From: DRPN01 sp964383915
GTDB lineage: Bacteria > Bacteroidota > Bacteroidia > Bacteroidales > VadinHA17
Assembly: GCA_964383915.1 (NCBI GenBank)
Contig: CAYLJE010000129.1
Span: forward strand, 1 to 6,658
Direction: 5' to 3'
DNA: 6,658 nucleotides
The notes beneath the pieces are model-generated. The model had not been told where the DNA came from. It did not search any database and saw only the letters and a program-made list of their open reading frames with translations. A program made the translations under genes and the position numbers. This document shows positions 1-6,647 of this stretch, one piece after another. Each line of letters begins with the position of its first letter. The first letter of the stretch is position 1.

Positions 1-518
1 ACATTAGTAATTGTTCCCTTATCAGTCCCTTTAATAAGGATATTCACCCCCGGCAACGGGTTTCCTTTATCGTCTGTCACCGTACCGGTAACGGTAATTC
101 CCTGCTGTGCCAGCAGGTTTTTGGAAATTTCTTTCCTGAGAATTTTTTTGGGTGATAAAATGATCTGACGCCCCAGTACCAGCGATTTAACATCCGTACC
201 GTTAAATAAGCCAGCCAGGATATCCTTTATCTGTGCATCAGATGCGTTGATACTCACCTTGCGATTTACATCCACCAACTGGTGATTGTAAAGAAAATAG
301 AACTCACTCTGCGACTCAATTTTATTCAGTACCTGCCCTACCGTGGCATTTTTCATCGACAAGGACACCCTGGCAGTCTGGGAATAAGAATTGTCCGCAA
401 AAACCTGCAATGCAGTCAATAAAAAGAGTAATACAGATAACTTCATGATTTTTAGTGATTTGGTTAAAAAGCCAATACTGCGTTCATCAGTTTTAGGCTT
501 TAATTGGTTTTTTTTCAT
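1..518 (-). CDS. SusC/RagA-like TonB-dependent outer-membrane receptor with STN domain, N-terminal part only
   Basis: Translating the minus strand from ATG at 516-518 gives 172 open codons that run off the left window edge. A basic N-terminal stretch (residues 1-24) leads into a hydrophobic signal core at about 25-46 (MKLSVLLFLLTALQVFA), with likely cleavage near NSYSQ. Residues 50-122 look like an STN (secretin/TonB short N-terminal) domain, including KNATVGQVLNKIESQSEFYF and the hydrophobic QIILS strand. From about 142, GTVTDDKGNPLPGVNILIKG is the carboxypeptidase-D-regulatory-like fold that precedes the plug in SusC proteins. An STN domain normally marks receptors that signal to a FecR anti-sigma, and fecR lies directly upstream. 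An internal ATG at 444-446 would also keep the signal core, but the long basic leader is common in these receptors, so I chose 518. Barrel, plug and TonB box lie outside the window. The glycan ligand cannot be inferred. Confidence 0.88.
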   Translation of the reverse strand, partial: MKKNQLKPKTDERSIGFLTKSLKIMKLSVLLFLLTALQVFADNSYSQTARVSLSMKNATVGQVLNKIESQSEFYFLYNHQLVDVNRKVSINASDAQIKDILAGLFNGTDVKSLVLGRQIILSPKKILRKEISKNLLAQQGITVTGTVTDDKGNPLPGVNILIKGTDKGTITN

Positions 519-582
519 AATTTTACATGATTTTAGTAGGTTAATGAAAATGTCTCGTTTAAAAAAATTAATCTGCTTGATT

Positions 583-622
583 AACAGGAAGGTAATGACA
601 GTTACCTTCCTGTTTCTTTTTA
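583..622 (+). terminator. Perfect 13-bp stem-loop followed by a U-rich tract, intrinsic terminator on the + strand
   Basis: The left arm AACAGGAAGGTAA (583-595), loop TGACAG (596-601) and right arm TTACCTTCCTGTT (602-614) pair without mismatch. On the + strand the stem is followed at once by TCTTTTTAA, a classical intrinsic terminator layout. On the minus strand (the direction of fecR and susC) the nearest T-run starts only about 13 bases after the stem, so termination there should be weaker. It lies in the 147-bp gap between the fecR stop and the susC start, and no + strand protein gene precedes it. It may end an antisense transcript, act on both strands, or act as a processing or attenuation hairpin in the susC leader. 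Confidence 0.65.
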
Positions 623-665
623 ATCATTTAATGTTTCATAGGCAAATAGGTTTTAAAGGTTCAGG

Positions 666-1739
666 TTATTTTCTTAAAGAAAGGATGACTTTTCGTTTAC
701 TGTATGTTCTGTCGGCATTTTTCTTTCTCTTACATATTTTATAATCAATGGCAGAACTTAATTTCAATAATCGTAAGGCCTCAAATAAGGTTTCATCTTC
801 AAACGTGGCATGAAAATGATAACGATAAAGTTGCTTATCTTTCACCTCTATATTTACATTATAATACTTTTCCAGCGTGGTAATCACCCGACTTAAAGGA
901 TCGTTTCTAAATATTAATTTCCCGTCCTTCCAGGATGTATATTTATCAGTGGTTTGATCCGTTAATCTTATTTTACCTGTATGAGTATTCAGGTTGATAT
1001 GTTCTCCCGGCTTCAGAGAAATGATATTTTTATAAGCGCCGCCTGGTAATTTTCTATTGACCATCACCTGACCATTTACCAATGTAACCTCTTCTGTGGA
1101 TACGGCATTATTATAAGCTTGTACATCAAAAACGGTCCCCAGTGCAACGACACGGATTTTCTTTGTCTCTACAATAAACGGTTTGTTACGGTTGTGTCGC
1201 ACATTAAAATAACATTCTCCGTCAAGGAAAACCTTTCGCTGCCTGCCGGCAAATTTTAAAGGGAATCTCAATGAGCTGCCACTGTTTAGCCAGCCGTGTG
1301 AGCCATCCGGCAGATCAAATTTTATTCTTGATCCGTAAGGGGCCCGGATTTCCGTATAAAGCTCTTTGTCACCTGTAAGATTATGCCCTCCGAACCAAAA
1401 GCCGATGAGTACGATAATGATGGCAGCAGAGACAGAAACAATGGCTTTCTTTAACCATACACGCCGTGTGGCTCCCCTTTTCTTACGGTACTCTTCCAGG
1501 CGCAAATAATAATGTATTTTGTACAATATCTCATTCAGTTTCCCTTTCTGACTGCCTTCCTCACTTGTAGCATCCCATTCTTTACGGGCAATACGGTTTA
1601 TATCTTTATTATATTTTAATCTGGTAAACCACCCTTCAACAACCTGCCTCTCTTCCGGACTGCATTGGTTTTGATAATATCTTTCCAGCAACTTCTCATC
1701 AAAATCGTTGAATTCCTTACGTATTAATTCTTTATCCAT
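666..1739 (-). CDS. FecR-like anti-sigma factor (FecR domain plus DUF4974-like C-terminus)
   Basis: This 357-residue inner-membrane protein binds an ECF sigma factor on the cytoplasmic side and receives the receptor signal in the periplasm. Residues 1-96 are a charged cytoplasmic region. A single membrane segment lies at about 97-118 (KAIVSVSAAIIIVLIGFWFG). The FecR domain spans about 126-228, with hallmarks LPDGSHGWLNSGSSLRFP (143-160), a GECYFNV strand (174-180), PFIVET (187-192) and ALGTVFDVQAYN (199-210). The tail from about 273 (GKLIFRNDPLSRVITTLEKY) matches the DUF4974 type found on Bacteroidota FecR proteins. Length is normal for the family. The start at 1737-1739 has no Shine-Dalgarno sequence and sits 16 bases after a terminator-like hairpin. 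The gene lies downstream of the sigma gene and upstream of the STN receptor, so it is probably the cognate link between them. The basic end (about 337-357) is somewhat longer than I expect. Confidence 0.93.
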   Translation of the reverse strand: MDKELIRKEFNDFDEKLLERYYQNQCSPEERQVVEGWFTRLKYNKDINRIARKEWDATSEEGSQKGKLNEILYKIHYYLRLEEYRKKRGATRRVWLKKAIVSVSAAIIIVLIGFWFGGHNLTGDKELYTEIRAPYGSRIKFDLPDGSHGWLNSGSSLRFPLKFAGRQRKVFLDGECYFNVRHNRNKPFIVETKKIRVVALGTVFDVQAYNNAVSTEEVTLVNGQVMVNRKLPGGAYKNIISLKPGEHINLNTHTGKIRLTDQTTDKYTSWKDGKLIFRNDPLSRVITTLEKYYNVNIEVKDKQLYRYHFHATFEDETLFEALRLLKLSSAIDYKICKRKKNADRTYSKRKVILSLRK

Positions 1740-1755
1740 TAAGTAATTTCATTTT

Positions 1756-1790
1756 AAAAAGGAGAGATCCGGTACCCGGATCACTCCCTT
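1756..1790 (-). terminator. Strong terminator-like hairpin between the sigma gene and fecR
   Basis: On the minus strand GATCCGG and CCGGATC pair around a GTA loop (1766-1782). After one T:T mismatch the stem continues with GGAG against CTCC (1784-1787 and 1761-1764), then a G:U and two A:U pairs. It runs straight into TTTTT (1756-1760). The order GC-rich stem then U-run is correct for the direction in which sigma and fecR are transcribed. It lies about 70 bases past the sigma stop and ends 16 bases before the fecR ATG. It may separate the two genes or partly attenuate fecR, and it could also mask the fecR start region. Confidence 0.72.
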
Positions 1791-1859
1791 CTGTTACCCC
1801 TTTTATTAACCTAAAACCTAATCTTATTATCCGGCAGACCGGCTATACACCCAATGCTT

Positions 1860-2450
1860 TTAATAAAATAATACAAAAAAAAGTATAATCAGGAAGGATT
1901 GCTTCATCAGGTTCCTACGTAAATAACTCAATGCCAGGTTTAAATGGTTTTCCACCGTTTTCTTTTTTATTTTCAGGATCCTTGCAATCTCTTCATTGGT
2001 GAGGCCGTCTTTGCGGCTTAACACGAACACCATGCGGCGCCTTGGAGGTAGTTTTTCAATCAGATCATCTGCCATTTTTGCGAGTTCATTGTACTCCAGT
2101 GTTTGTACCGTAATATTGGAATAGGGTTCGATCTCCTCCAGCCATCGATGAACCAGTTTATTGTCTGTGTTTTTCCTCCGGAAATATTTACGGATAGCAT
2201 TGAGTGTGATGGCAAACAAGTATCCATTGAAAGATTGCTTTTCATCAATGTCTTTCCTTACGTTCCATATAGTAACAAATATTTCCTGAAGCAGATCTTT
2301 TACATCTTCCTCGCGTCCGATATGTTTAATAGAAAAATTATAAATCTTCTGACTGTACTTATGAAACAACTCATTAAAAGCAAAGATATCCCCCCGCTGC
2401 AAAGCTTTGACCAAATGTTCATCCTCATTCTTTCCGGTTTGAATATCCAT
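1860..2450 (-). CDS. ECF sigma-70 factor, Bacteroides-expansion type
   Basis: This 196-residue alternative sigma factor would direct RNA polymerase to the promoter of its PUL genes, most likely the adjacent receptor operon. Sigma region 2 spans about 22-92: AFNELFHKYSQKIYNFS, then DVKDLLQEIFVTIW (core binding and -10 recognition) and the basic end of region 2, AIRKYFRRK. Region 4 spans about 126-180, with LPPRRRMVFVLSRKDGLTNE leading into the helix-turn-helix EEIARILKIKKKTVENHL. The hydrophobic C-terminal tail (FLIILFFVLFY) resembles tails I know from Bacteroidota ECF sigma factors and may hold the protein near the membrane or its anti-sigma. The ATG at 2448-2450 has an AAAGG ribosome-binding-like sequence (2458-2462) seven bases upstream, which supports this start. 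The fecR gene follows after a 120-bp gap. Confidence 0.93.
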   Translation of the reverse strand: MDIQTGKNEDEHLVKALQRGDIFAFNELFHKYSQKIYNFSIKHIGREEDVKDLLQEIFVTIWNVRKDIDEKQSFNGYLFAITLNAIRKYFRRKNTDNKLVHRWLEEIEPYSNITVQTLEYNELAKMADDLIEKLPPRRRMVFVLSRKDGLTNEEIARILKIKKKTVENHLNLALSYLRRNLMKQSFLIILFFVLFY

Positions 2451-2472
2451 AAAAAAACCTTTACTTGTTTTG

Positions 2473-2480
2473 CAATATTA
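2473..2480 (-). promoter_or_regulatory. Possible -7 element for the sigma gene
   Basis: Minus-strand TAATATTG differs by one base from the Bacteroidota -7 consensus TAnnTTTG and lies 22 bases before the sigma ATG. I find no convincing -33 TTG at the usual spacing of about 19 bases. The rest of the gap 2451-2588 is AT-rich, and apart from the AAAGG ribosome-binding-like site at 2458-2462 nothing else in it can be assigned. Confidence 0.25.
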
Positions 2481-2588
2481 AACATAAAGTTAGAAACATA
2501 TACCAGAAAATAAAAATTCAGCCAGGGGAGGGAATGTTTTACATCTTAACAACGGGATAGGATGGTTGTAAAAAAATCAGCAAGCTTT

Positions 2589-3059
2589 CTACCAGTCAAA
2601 ATGAATGTTATATTTTGAAGTATCCATGCCCCATTTTTCGAGCAGCCATTTTCCTGCCCGTACATCGTATTGATTCCGGGACAACTTCTTTTGTTCTTTA
2701 AGCATATTGACCACACCTTCCCTGACTTTTTCTGATTTCTTATAATTACTGCGCATATGCTGATTCCCGTTTGAATTTGCATAAACCCCGGTAATAATTG
2801 TGTTTCGGGCCGGTGCACAGACAGGCGCATTGGCATAAGCATGAGTATATAGAAAACCCTCCGAAGCCAGTTTGTCAAAATTCGGGGTGGTGGCAAAACT
2901 GTCTCCATAACACCCAAAATACGGACTGTTGTCTTCACTTGTCATCCAAAGGATATTGGGAAAATCCGCCGGGATTTTTTCCTTCCATCCGCTCATTGAA
3001 AATAAGGCAAGGACAGTAAGTCCCAGACCCATGGCAGAAAATAATTTCAGGTTTCTCAT
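2589..3059 (-). pseudogene. Truncated sulfatase: N-terminal catalytic region joined to a short tail
   Basis: The open frame from ATG 3057-3059 encodes 156 residues, against roughly 450-550 for family S1 (formylglycine) sulfatases. After a signal-peptide-like segment (MRNLKLFSAMGLGLTVLALF) comes the sulfatase start PNILWMTSEDNSPYFGCYG with the acidic metal-site pair, then TTPNFDKLASEGFLYTHAY. Next is the catalytic motif CAPARNTIITG; its Cys codon at 2817-2819 would be converted to formylglycine. The sequence follows the family to about MLKEQ, then jumps to an unplaced tail ending IHFDW. The middle of the enzyme, with the other metal ligands and substrate-binding residues, is absent. No continuation appears in the other frames, so an in-frame internal deletion is likely. 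An upstream TTG (3075-3077) with AAGGA nine bases before it could add six residues. The protein is probably inactive. Confidence 0.75.
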
Positions 3060-3077
3060 GATAAAATAAATTTTCAA

Positions 3078-3281
3078 CTTTAACTTTCCTTAAAAATACA
3101 TAATTTTTTTAACCCGTTTCCCAGGATCAGTAAAAAGCCGAAAATGAATTTCCTCACAGCAGCCCATCCGAATAGCTATTCCGCGAAGGCGGATTAAATC
3201 AGGGCAGAAAGTTCATCAACAATTACTTGCCAAAGAAAATTTGTTTTGTCATGGTACTGGCAGCAATACACTATTTTGGCA
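3078..3281. other. Non-coding gap with nested inverted repeats (3162-3205)
   Basis: Between the permease stop and the sulfatase remnant I see no credible gene. The region 3162-3205 can fold: GCCC (3162-3165) pairs with GGGC (3202-3205), and ATCCG (3166-3170) pairs with CGGAT (3190-3194). Competing inner structures are the 12-bp palindrome GAATAGCTATTC (3170-3181) and the TCCGC/GCGGA hairpin around GAAG (3180-3193). No U-run follows on either strand, so it is not a standard intrinsic terminator. It may be a structured 3' end or a dispersed intergenic repeat. Confidence 0.35.
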
Positions 3282-4760
3282 TTATTTTTTCAAATCCCTC
3301 GGTTTCTTTCCCAGTCTCCAATGTTCTTCAATTTTTTCCAGTGAAACGCCTTTGGTTTCGGGTAAGAAAAAATATCCCCAGATGAGGCCCAAAACGCCAA
3401 TTACCGCATAAAACCAGAAAGCGCCTGCAGGATTTCCATTATTCACAGCATGCATACTAAAGCTGTTGGTTGCTGCATCATATAATCTTTCGTGTGTAAT
3501 GATCCCTGCCCCTGAAGGGGTAAACAATTTAATAATTTTAAAAAAGGTAAAGGCTACTACCCCATTGAAGAACCAATTTGATAAAGACCCAATAGATGAT
3601 CCAATGCCTCTCACGCGGAGCGGGAAAACCTCGGAAATAATGAGCCATCCCAGAGGACCCAGGCTAATGGCAAAGAAAGCGATGTAAACCCATACCAAAA
3701 CAATGGCTACCCATTTTCCCATATCGCCGAAGCTTGTATGAAATGCAAAAACCAAACCCAAGGCAAAAAGAGAAAAAATAATCCCACTCAGTCCGATAAA
3801 ATACAACTTTCTCCTCCCTAACTTATCAATCATAAATAAGGAAAGAATGGTGAACAGCACATTGATTACTCCCACACTTACAGCACCCCAGATACCGGCA
3901 CGTGCCCCTTCGAAACCAACAATCATAAATATTTTCGGGCTGTAATAAATCACAGTATTAATGCCCACAAATTGCTGAAAAAACATGATTCCGACTGCGA
4001 TCATAAGGGGAAGCCTAAGCCAGGGACTAAAGATTTCACGGAAAGAGGGTCGCTCTTTATTTTTTCCCATTTCTTCTTTCATGAGTCGGATGGAGTCTTC
4101 AATTTTTGCAGGCTCTTCGATTCTCTCTAATATTTTACGACTTTCCTCTTTACGCCCTTTACTCATCAACCAACGTGGTGTTTCGGGAAGAAAAAGCATC
4201 CCTATCAAAAGAATTAATCCGGGGATAACACCGGCATAAAACATAGGCCGCCATGATGTAACATCGTTGTTATTGGCAAAAACCAAATCGCTCAGGTAGG
4301 AAACCAGAATGCCAATGGTAATCAGAAGTTGAAAAAGCGATACCAGCCGTCCTCTCATCTTGCTCGGAGATATCTCAGCTATATATAAAGGAACTGAAAA
4401 GGAGGAAATACCGATGGCTAAACCGATAAACAAACGGGCAAAGATTAATGAGTTTGCATTTGCAGCACTGCCTGACCAGATGGCGCCCAAAACAAAGATA
4501 AATGCAGCAACGAGAATGGGTTTTTTCCTGCCGAAAATATCAGATGCTCTTCCTGTCAGCAGTGCCCCAATCATTGCCCCCAATAATCCGGCGGTGGTAA
4601 TGTTCTCAACCATGCTGTTACTGAGCTGAAAATTCTGTTGAAAAAATGGAATGGCTCCGGAAATTACTCCTGTATCAAAGCCAAATAATAAACCACCCGT
4701 AGCAGCAACAGTGGCAATAATGATCACCAGGTTTTTGTTGTACTTTCCTTGTTTTGACAT
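3282..4760 (-). CDS. Sugar-porter family MFS permease (XylE/GalP-like)
   Basis: A complete 492-residue inner-membrane sugar:proton symporter type protein. Family signatures occur in order: GGLLFGFDTGVISGA in helix 1, GRASDIFGRKK in the loop between helices 2 and 3, RLFIGLAIGISSFSVPLYIAE in helix 4, PETPRWL before the central loop, QQFVGINTVIYYSP in helix 7, DKLGRRKL between helices 8 and 9, and PETKG near the C-terminus. The QQ..GIN..YY motif aligns with sugar-contact residues of XylE-like transporters, so a monosaccharide substrate is likely, but which one cannot be told. The stretch before the last helix (TPSGAGIITHERLYDAATNS and what follows) is about 30 residues longer than in GalP/XylE. 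The frame opens at TTG 4799, but ATG 4758-4760 (MSKQGKYNKN) gives the usual short N-terminus. It lies 160 bp downstream of the GH130-like gene and probably imports its sugar products. Confidence 0.95.
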   Translation of the reverse strand: MSKQGKYNKNLVIIIATVAATGGLLFGFDTGVISGAIPFFQQNFQLSNSMVENITTAGLLGAMIGALLTGRASDIFGRKKPILVAAFIFVLGAIWSGSAANANSLIFARLFIGLAIGISSFSVPLYIAEISPSKMRGRLVSLFQLLITIGILVSYLSDLVFANNNDVTSWRPMFYAGVIPGLILLIGMLFLPETPRWLMSKGRKEESRKILERIEEPAKIEDSIRLMKEEMGKNKERPSFREIFSPWLRLPLMIAVGIMFFQQFVGINTVIYYSPKIFMIVGFEGARAGIWGAVSVGVINVLFTILSLFMIDKLGRRKLYFIGLSGIIFSLFALGLVFAFHTSFGDMGKWVAIVLVWVYIAFFAISLGPLGWLIISEVFPLRVRGIGSSIGSLSNWFFNGVVAFTFFKIIKLFTPSGAGIITHERLYDAATNSFSMHAVNNGNPAGAFWFYAVIGVLGLIWGYFFLPETKGVSLEKIEEHWRLGKKPRDLKK

Positions 4761-4771
4761 TTTTTTATGTT

Positions 4772-4833
4772 TTTTTGAATAAAATAATACTATTTGCAAT
4801 ATATAAACAATTATTTTTGAATAAACTATTCAA
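4772..4833. promoter_or_regulatory. Palindrome and direct repeats upstream of the permease, possible operator
   Basis: The 12-mer TTTTTGAATAAA occurs at 4772-4783 and again at 4814-4825, exactly 42 bp apart, or about four helical turns. The second copy overlaps a perfect inverted repeat, TTGAATA (4817-4823) and TATTCAA (4827-4833) around AAC. All of it lies within 75 bp upstream of the permease ATG (4760). Same-face spacing plus dyad symmetry suits a regulator binding site, but the region is AT-rich, so chance is a real alternative. A weaker GC-rich hairpin, AGCCG/CGGCT (4870-4885), lies nearer the GH130-like stop and lacks a proper U-run. Confidence 0.35.
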
Positions 4834-4920
4834 CCATCAACTTTTTAAGTATGCCATTTGTCCGGTCAAAGCCGTCCTGTCGGCTGATTCCCCGCTGCAA
4901 GCTGTGTGTTAATTCGTTCA

Positions 4921-6075
4921 TTACCGAGGGGTATAAACAGCAACAGCAATTTTCGTGTCAGCCGTTCCGTAATAGAGGAACCACTTTCCTTTAACATGTG
5001 CGAGGCCTTCAACAAAACAAACATTATTTACCTGCCCGGTAATTTCATACGGTTTATCGGGCTTTATGAAATAGCTTCGAGTACGGGCAATCAATTTTTC
5101 CGGATTATTTATATCAAACAAGGCTTGTCCGGCTGCATAAGTTCCGGCAGGCAGTGTAGTGTCTCCATATTCCTTACTATTCTTGCTATTGTAAATCAGC
5201 AAAATACCTTTTTTTGTAATCAAGGCCAGAGGCCCCGGTTCTACTAAACGGCTATCGAATTTCCTTTTTCTTGGTTTAAGCGCAGGGTAAAGATCAGCCT
5301 TACCATCCGGGTCATCAACAATTTTTGAAATTTCCTCTTTACTTTTCTCTACCGGCGTCCAGTTAATCATATCTGAAGAATAAGCCGGGAAAATATCAGT
5401 ATCCCCAAAATACATCCGGTATTTACCATTAATACTGATGGCAATAAACCGGTCTCCAACCAACCGGCAAACAATAGCTCCCGATTTAGAAGCTACATGG
5501 GAATATTTACCATCATATGCTTTACTAAAAGCCGACCCGTGTTTTGTCCAATTGACCAGGTCTTTGGAAGTAGCGACAAAAAGCCTGGGTTTGTCTCCAT
5601 TCCATGCAGTATAAGTCATGTAATAAGTTCCACTATCGTCCTGCACAATTCTAGGGTCTTCGCAACCGCCCGGCCATTCATATTCTTTATACTTATCATT
5701 TTCAGGATATAAAACCGGCTTGGGATATCGTTGGAAAGTAAATCCATTGTTGCTTACAGCCAAACCTATGCGGGAAGTCCCGGCTAATCTTCCTATACTG
5801 TCTTCTGCCCTGTAAAGCAAATAAATCTTCCCGTCCCTTACAACGGCTGCAGGATTAAAGACGTCTTTTGCCTCCCATTTTACCATTGTCTTTAGAACCG
5901 GACCCATAAAGGCAACACTGTCAACAGGTCCCATAATTGGATTTACCGAATCGGCTTTAATAAAAGGACCCCATGTCCACGACTCATTTGAGCCGGGCTG
6001 GTTCCGGTTACATCCGAAACTTAAAAGAACTACTAAAAATATTAATATAGTACTCTTGGATAAATATTTTTTCAT
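4921..6075 (-). CDS. GH130-like five-bladed beta-propeller glycosidase, lipoprotein
   Basis: A 384-residue protein with a lipoprotein signal: positively charged start, hydrophobic segment (about 9-20) and lipobox LSFGC with Cys22. It therefore acts at a membrane outside the cytoplasm. The propeller fold of family GH130 (mannoside phosphorylases and some beta-1,2-mannosidases) is seen in FNPAAVVRDGKIYLLYRAED (73-92), SRIGLAVSNNGFTF (101-114), GGCEDPRI (136-143) with the proposed catalytic Asp140, YYMTYTAWNGDKPRLFVATS, and the last blade VEGLAHVKGKWFLYYGTADT. Where phosphorylases, as I recall them, carry a GPPPI/YHG signature, this protein has VEPGPLAL (278-285) and YNSKN (295-299). Together with export to a phosphate-poor compartment, this favours a hydrolase, but substrate and mechanism are inference. 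The ATG at 6073-6075 begins just before the signal peptide. A remnant of a related gene lies directly upstream. Confidence 0.85.
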   Translation of the reverse strand: MKKYLSKSTILIFLVVLLSFGCNRNQPGSNESWTWGPFIKADSVNPIMGPVDSVAFMGPVLKTMVKWEAKDVFNPAAVVRDGKIYLLYRAEDSIGRLAGTSRIGLAVSNNGFTFQRYPKPVLYPENDKYKEYEWPGGCEDPRIVQDDSGTYYMTYTAWNGDKPRLFVATSKDLVNWTKHGSAFSKAYDGKYSHVASKSGAIVCRLVGDRFIAISINGKYRMYFGDTDIFPAYSSDMINWTPVEKSKEEISKIVDDPDGKADLYPALKPRKRKFDSRLVEPGPLALITKKGILLIYNSKNSKEYGDTTLPAGTYAAGQALFDINNPEKLIARTRSYFIKPDKPYEITGQVNNVCFVEGLAHVKGKWFLYYGTADTKIAVAVYTPR

Positions 6076-6098
6076 GATTATTTGAATTAGTTATGACT

Positions 6099-6106
6099 CA
6101 AAGATA
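6099..6106 (-). promoter_or_regulatory. -7 promoter element for the GH130-like gene
   Basis: Minus-strand TATCTTTG is an exact match to the Bacteroidota -7 consensus TAnnTTTG. It ends 23 bases before the ATG at 6075, which would give a short leader. The upstream TTG is only 13 bases away instead of about 19, so the -33 box is unconvincing. The surrounding gap 6076-6195 is otherwise AT-rich and holds no gene. Confidence 0.45.
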
Positions 6107-6472
6107 TTATTAAATATTTCAATTTTTCTTTTATCTTTACTCTGCTGCAAAATAAATCAACACGCAAGACCACATACACAAGAAAATCGGTAGGGTTATC
6201 CGGGAGAAGGTCTTTTTTCCGGAGAGTTCCCGGATTTCAATAATTTATCAATAGCAATGGTTCCCCCTTCAATCCACTGATCCCTTACCCCGTAATATAA
6301 TTTCCATTCCCCCTTAAATCGCACCAATCCTTCGCCAAAGATATGTCCGTCAATTAAAGTCACTATGGGTTCTTTACATCGTTTTATGATTTTTGCAGGA
6401 TCGTTTTTATCAAATAGAGCCCAACCCATTTTATTCAGGTTGGTTCTGTCTCCACCCCATCCGGCATAAGTA

Positions 6473-6492
6473 GTGTTTGTCCATAATGTCCG
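6473..6492 (+). repeat. Left terminal inverted repeat of the miniature element
   Basis: It reads inward GTGTTTGTCCATAATGTCCG and matches the right terminus at 16 of 20 positions, including the unbroken block GTCCATAA. It is preceded directly by TA. Confidence 0.72.
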
Positions 6493-6627
6493 ATCTCTTT
6501 ATTTCGGCAAGCTCAATACAAGCTGTTATGCTGGTCTTTAAAACAGTCATTTACAAAAGTAAACTCCTTGATTTTATCCCGACAAATCGGGACGCAAGCC
6601 TCGAACTCGAACATTCTGAATCAAACA

Positions 6628-6647
6628 CTGACTTTATGGACGGACAC
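6628..6647 (-). repeat. Right terminal inverted repeat of the miniature element
   Basis: Read inward on the minus strand it is GTGTCCGTCCATAAAGTCAG. It differs from the left terminus at positions 5, 6, 15 and 19 and is followed on the + strand by the second TA. Confidence 0.72.

Larger units (their letters stand above)
6473..6647. mobile_element. Miniature inverted-repeat transposable element (MITE-like), 175 bp, TA target duplication
   Basis: The ends are imperfect inverted repeats, and TA flanks both sides (6471-6472 and 6648-6649). There is no room for a transposase and no open frame of note inside. The interior holds a perfect TCCCGA/TCGGGA hairpin with a CAAA loop (6577-6592) and tandem TCGAAC-like copies (6601-6611). 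A TA duplication is typical of IS630/Tc1-mariner elements and of some IS5 relatives. I cannot name the parent family. Deleting the element and one TA repairs the surrounding GH130-like reading frame, which independently supports both ends. Confidence 0.72.

Noticed and set aside
391..744. A + strand open frame of 117 codons across the susC start and the fecR end
   Set aside because: It overlaps well-supported minus-strand genes, crosses the intergenic hairpin, and its translation resembles no family. The apparent membrane segments come from AT-rich codons.
2546..2938. A second minus-strand frame of 130 codons overlapping the sulfatase, tested as a possible frameshifted continuation
   Set aside because: It is an out-of-frame reading of the same DNA and shows no sulfatase motifs, so the short sulfatase is not explained by a simple frameshift.
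3060..3077. TTG start for the sulfatase remnant with AAGGA at good spacing
   Set aside because: ATG at 3059 sits directly before the signal peptide, and Bacteroidota rely little on Shine-Dalgarno pairing. Kept only as an alternative start.
4761..4799. TTG start adding 13 residues to the permease
   Set aside because: The extension is encoded by the AT-rich leader, and the ATG at 4760 gives the usual N-terminus for the family.
4870..4885. AGCCG/CGGCT hairpin downstream of the GH130-like gene as a terminator
   Set aside because: The stem is only five pairs and is followed by about three T residues, too weak to call.
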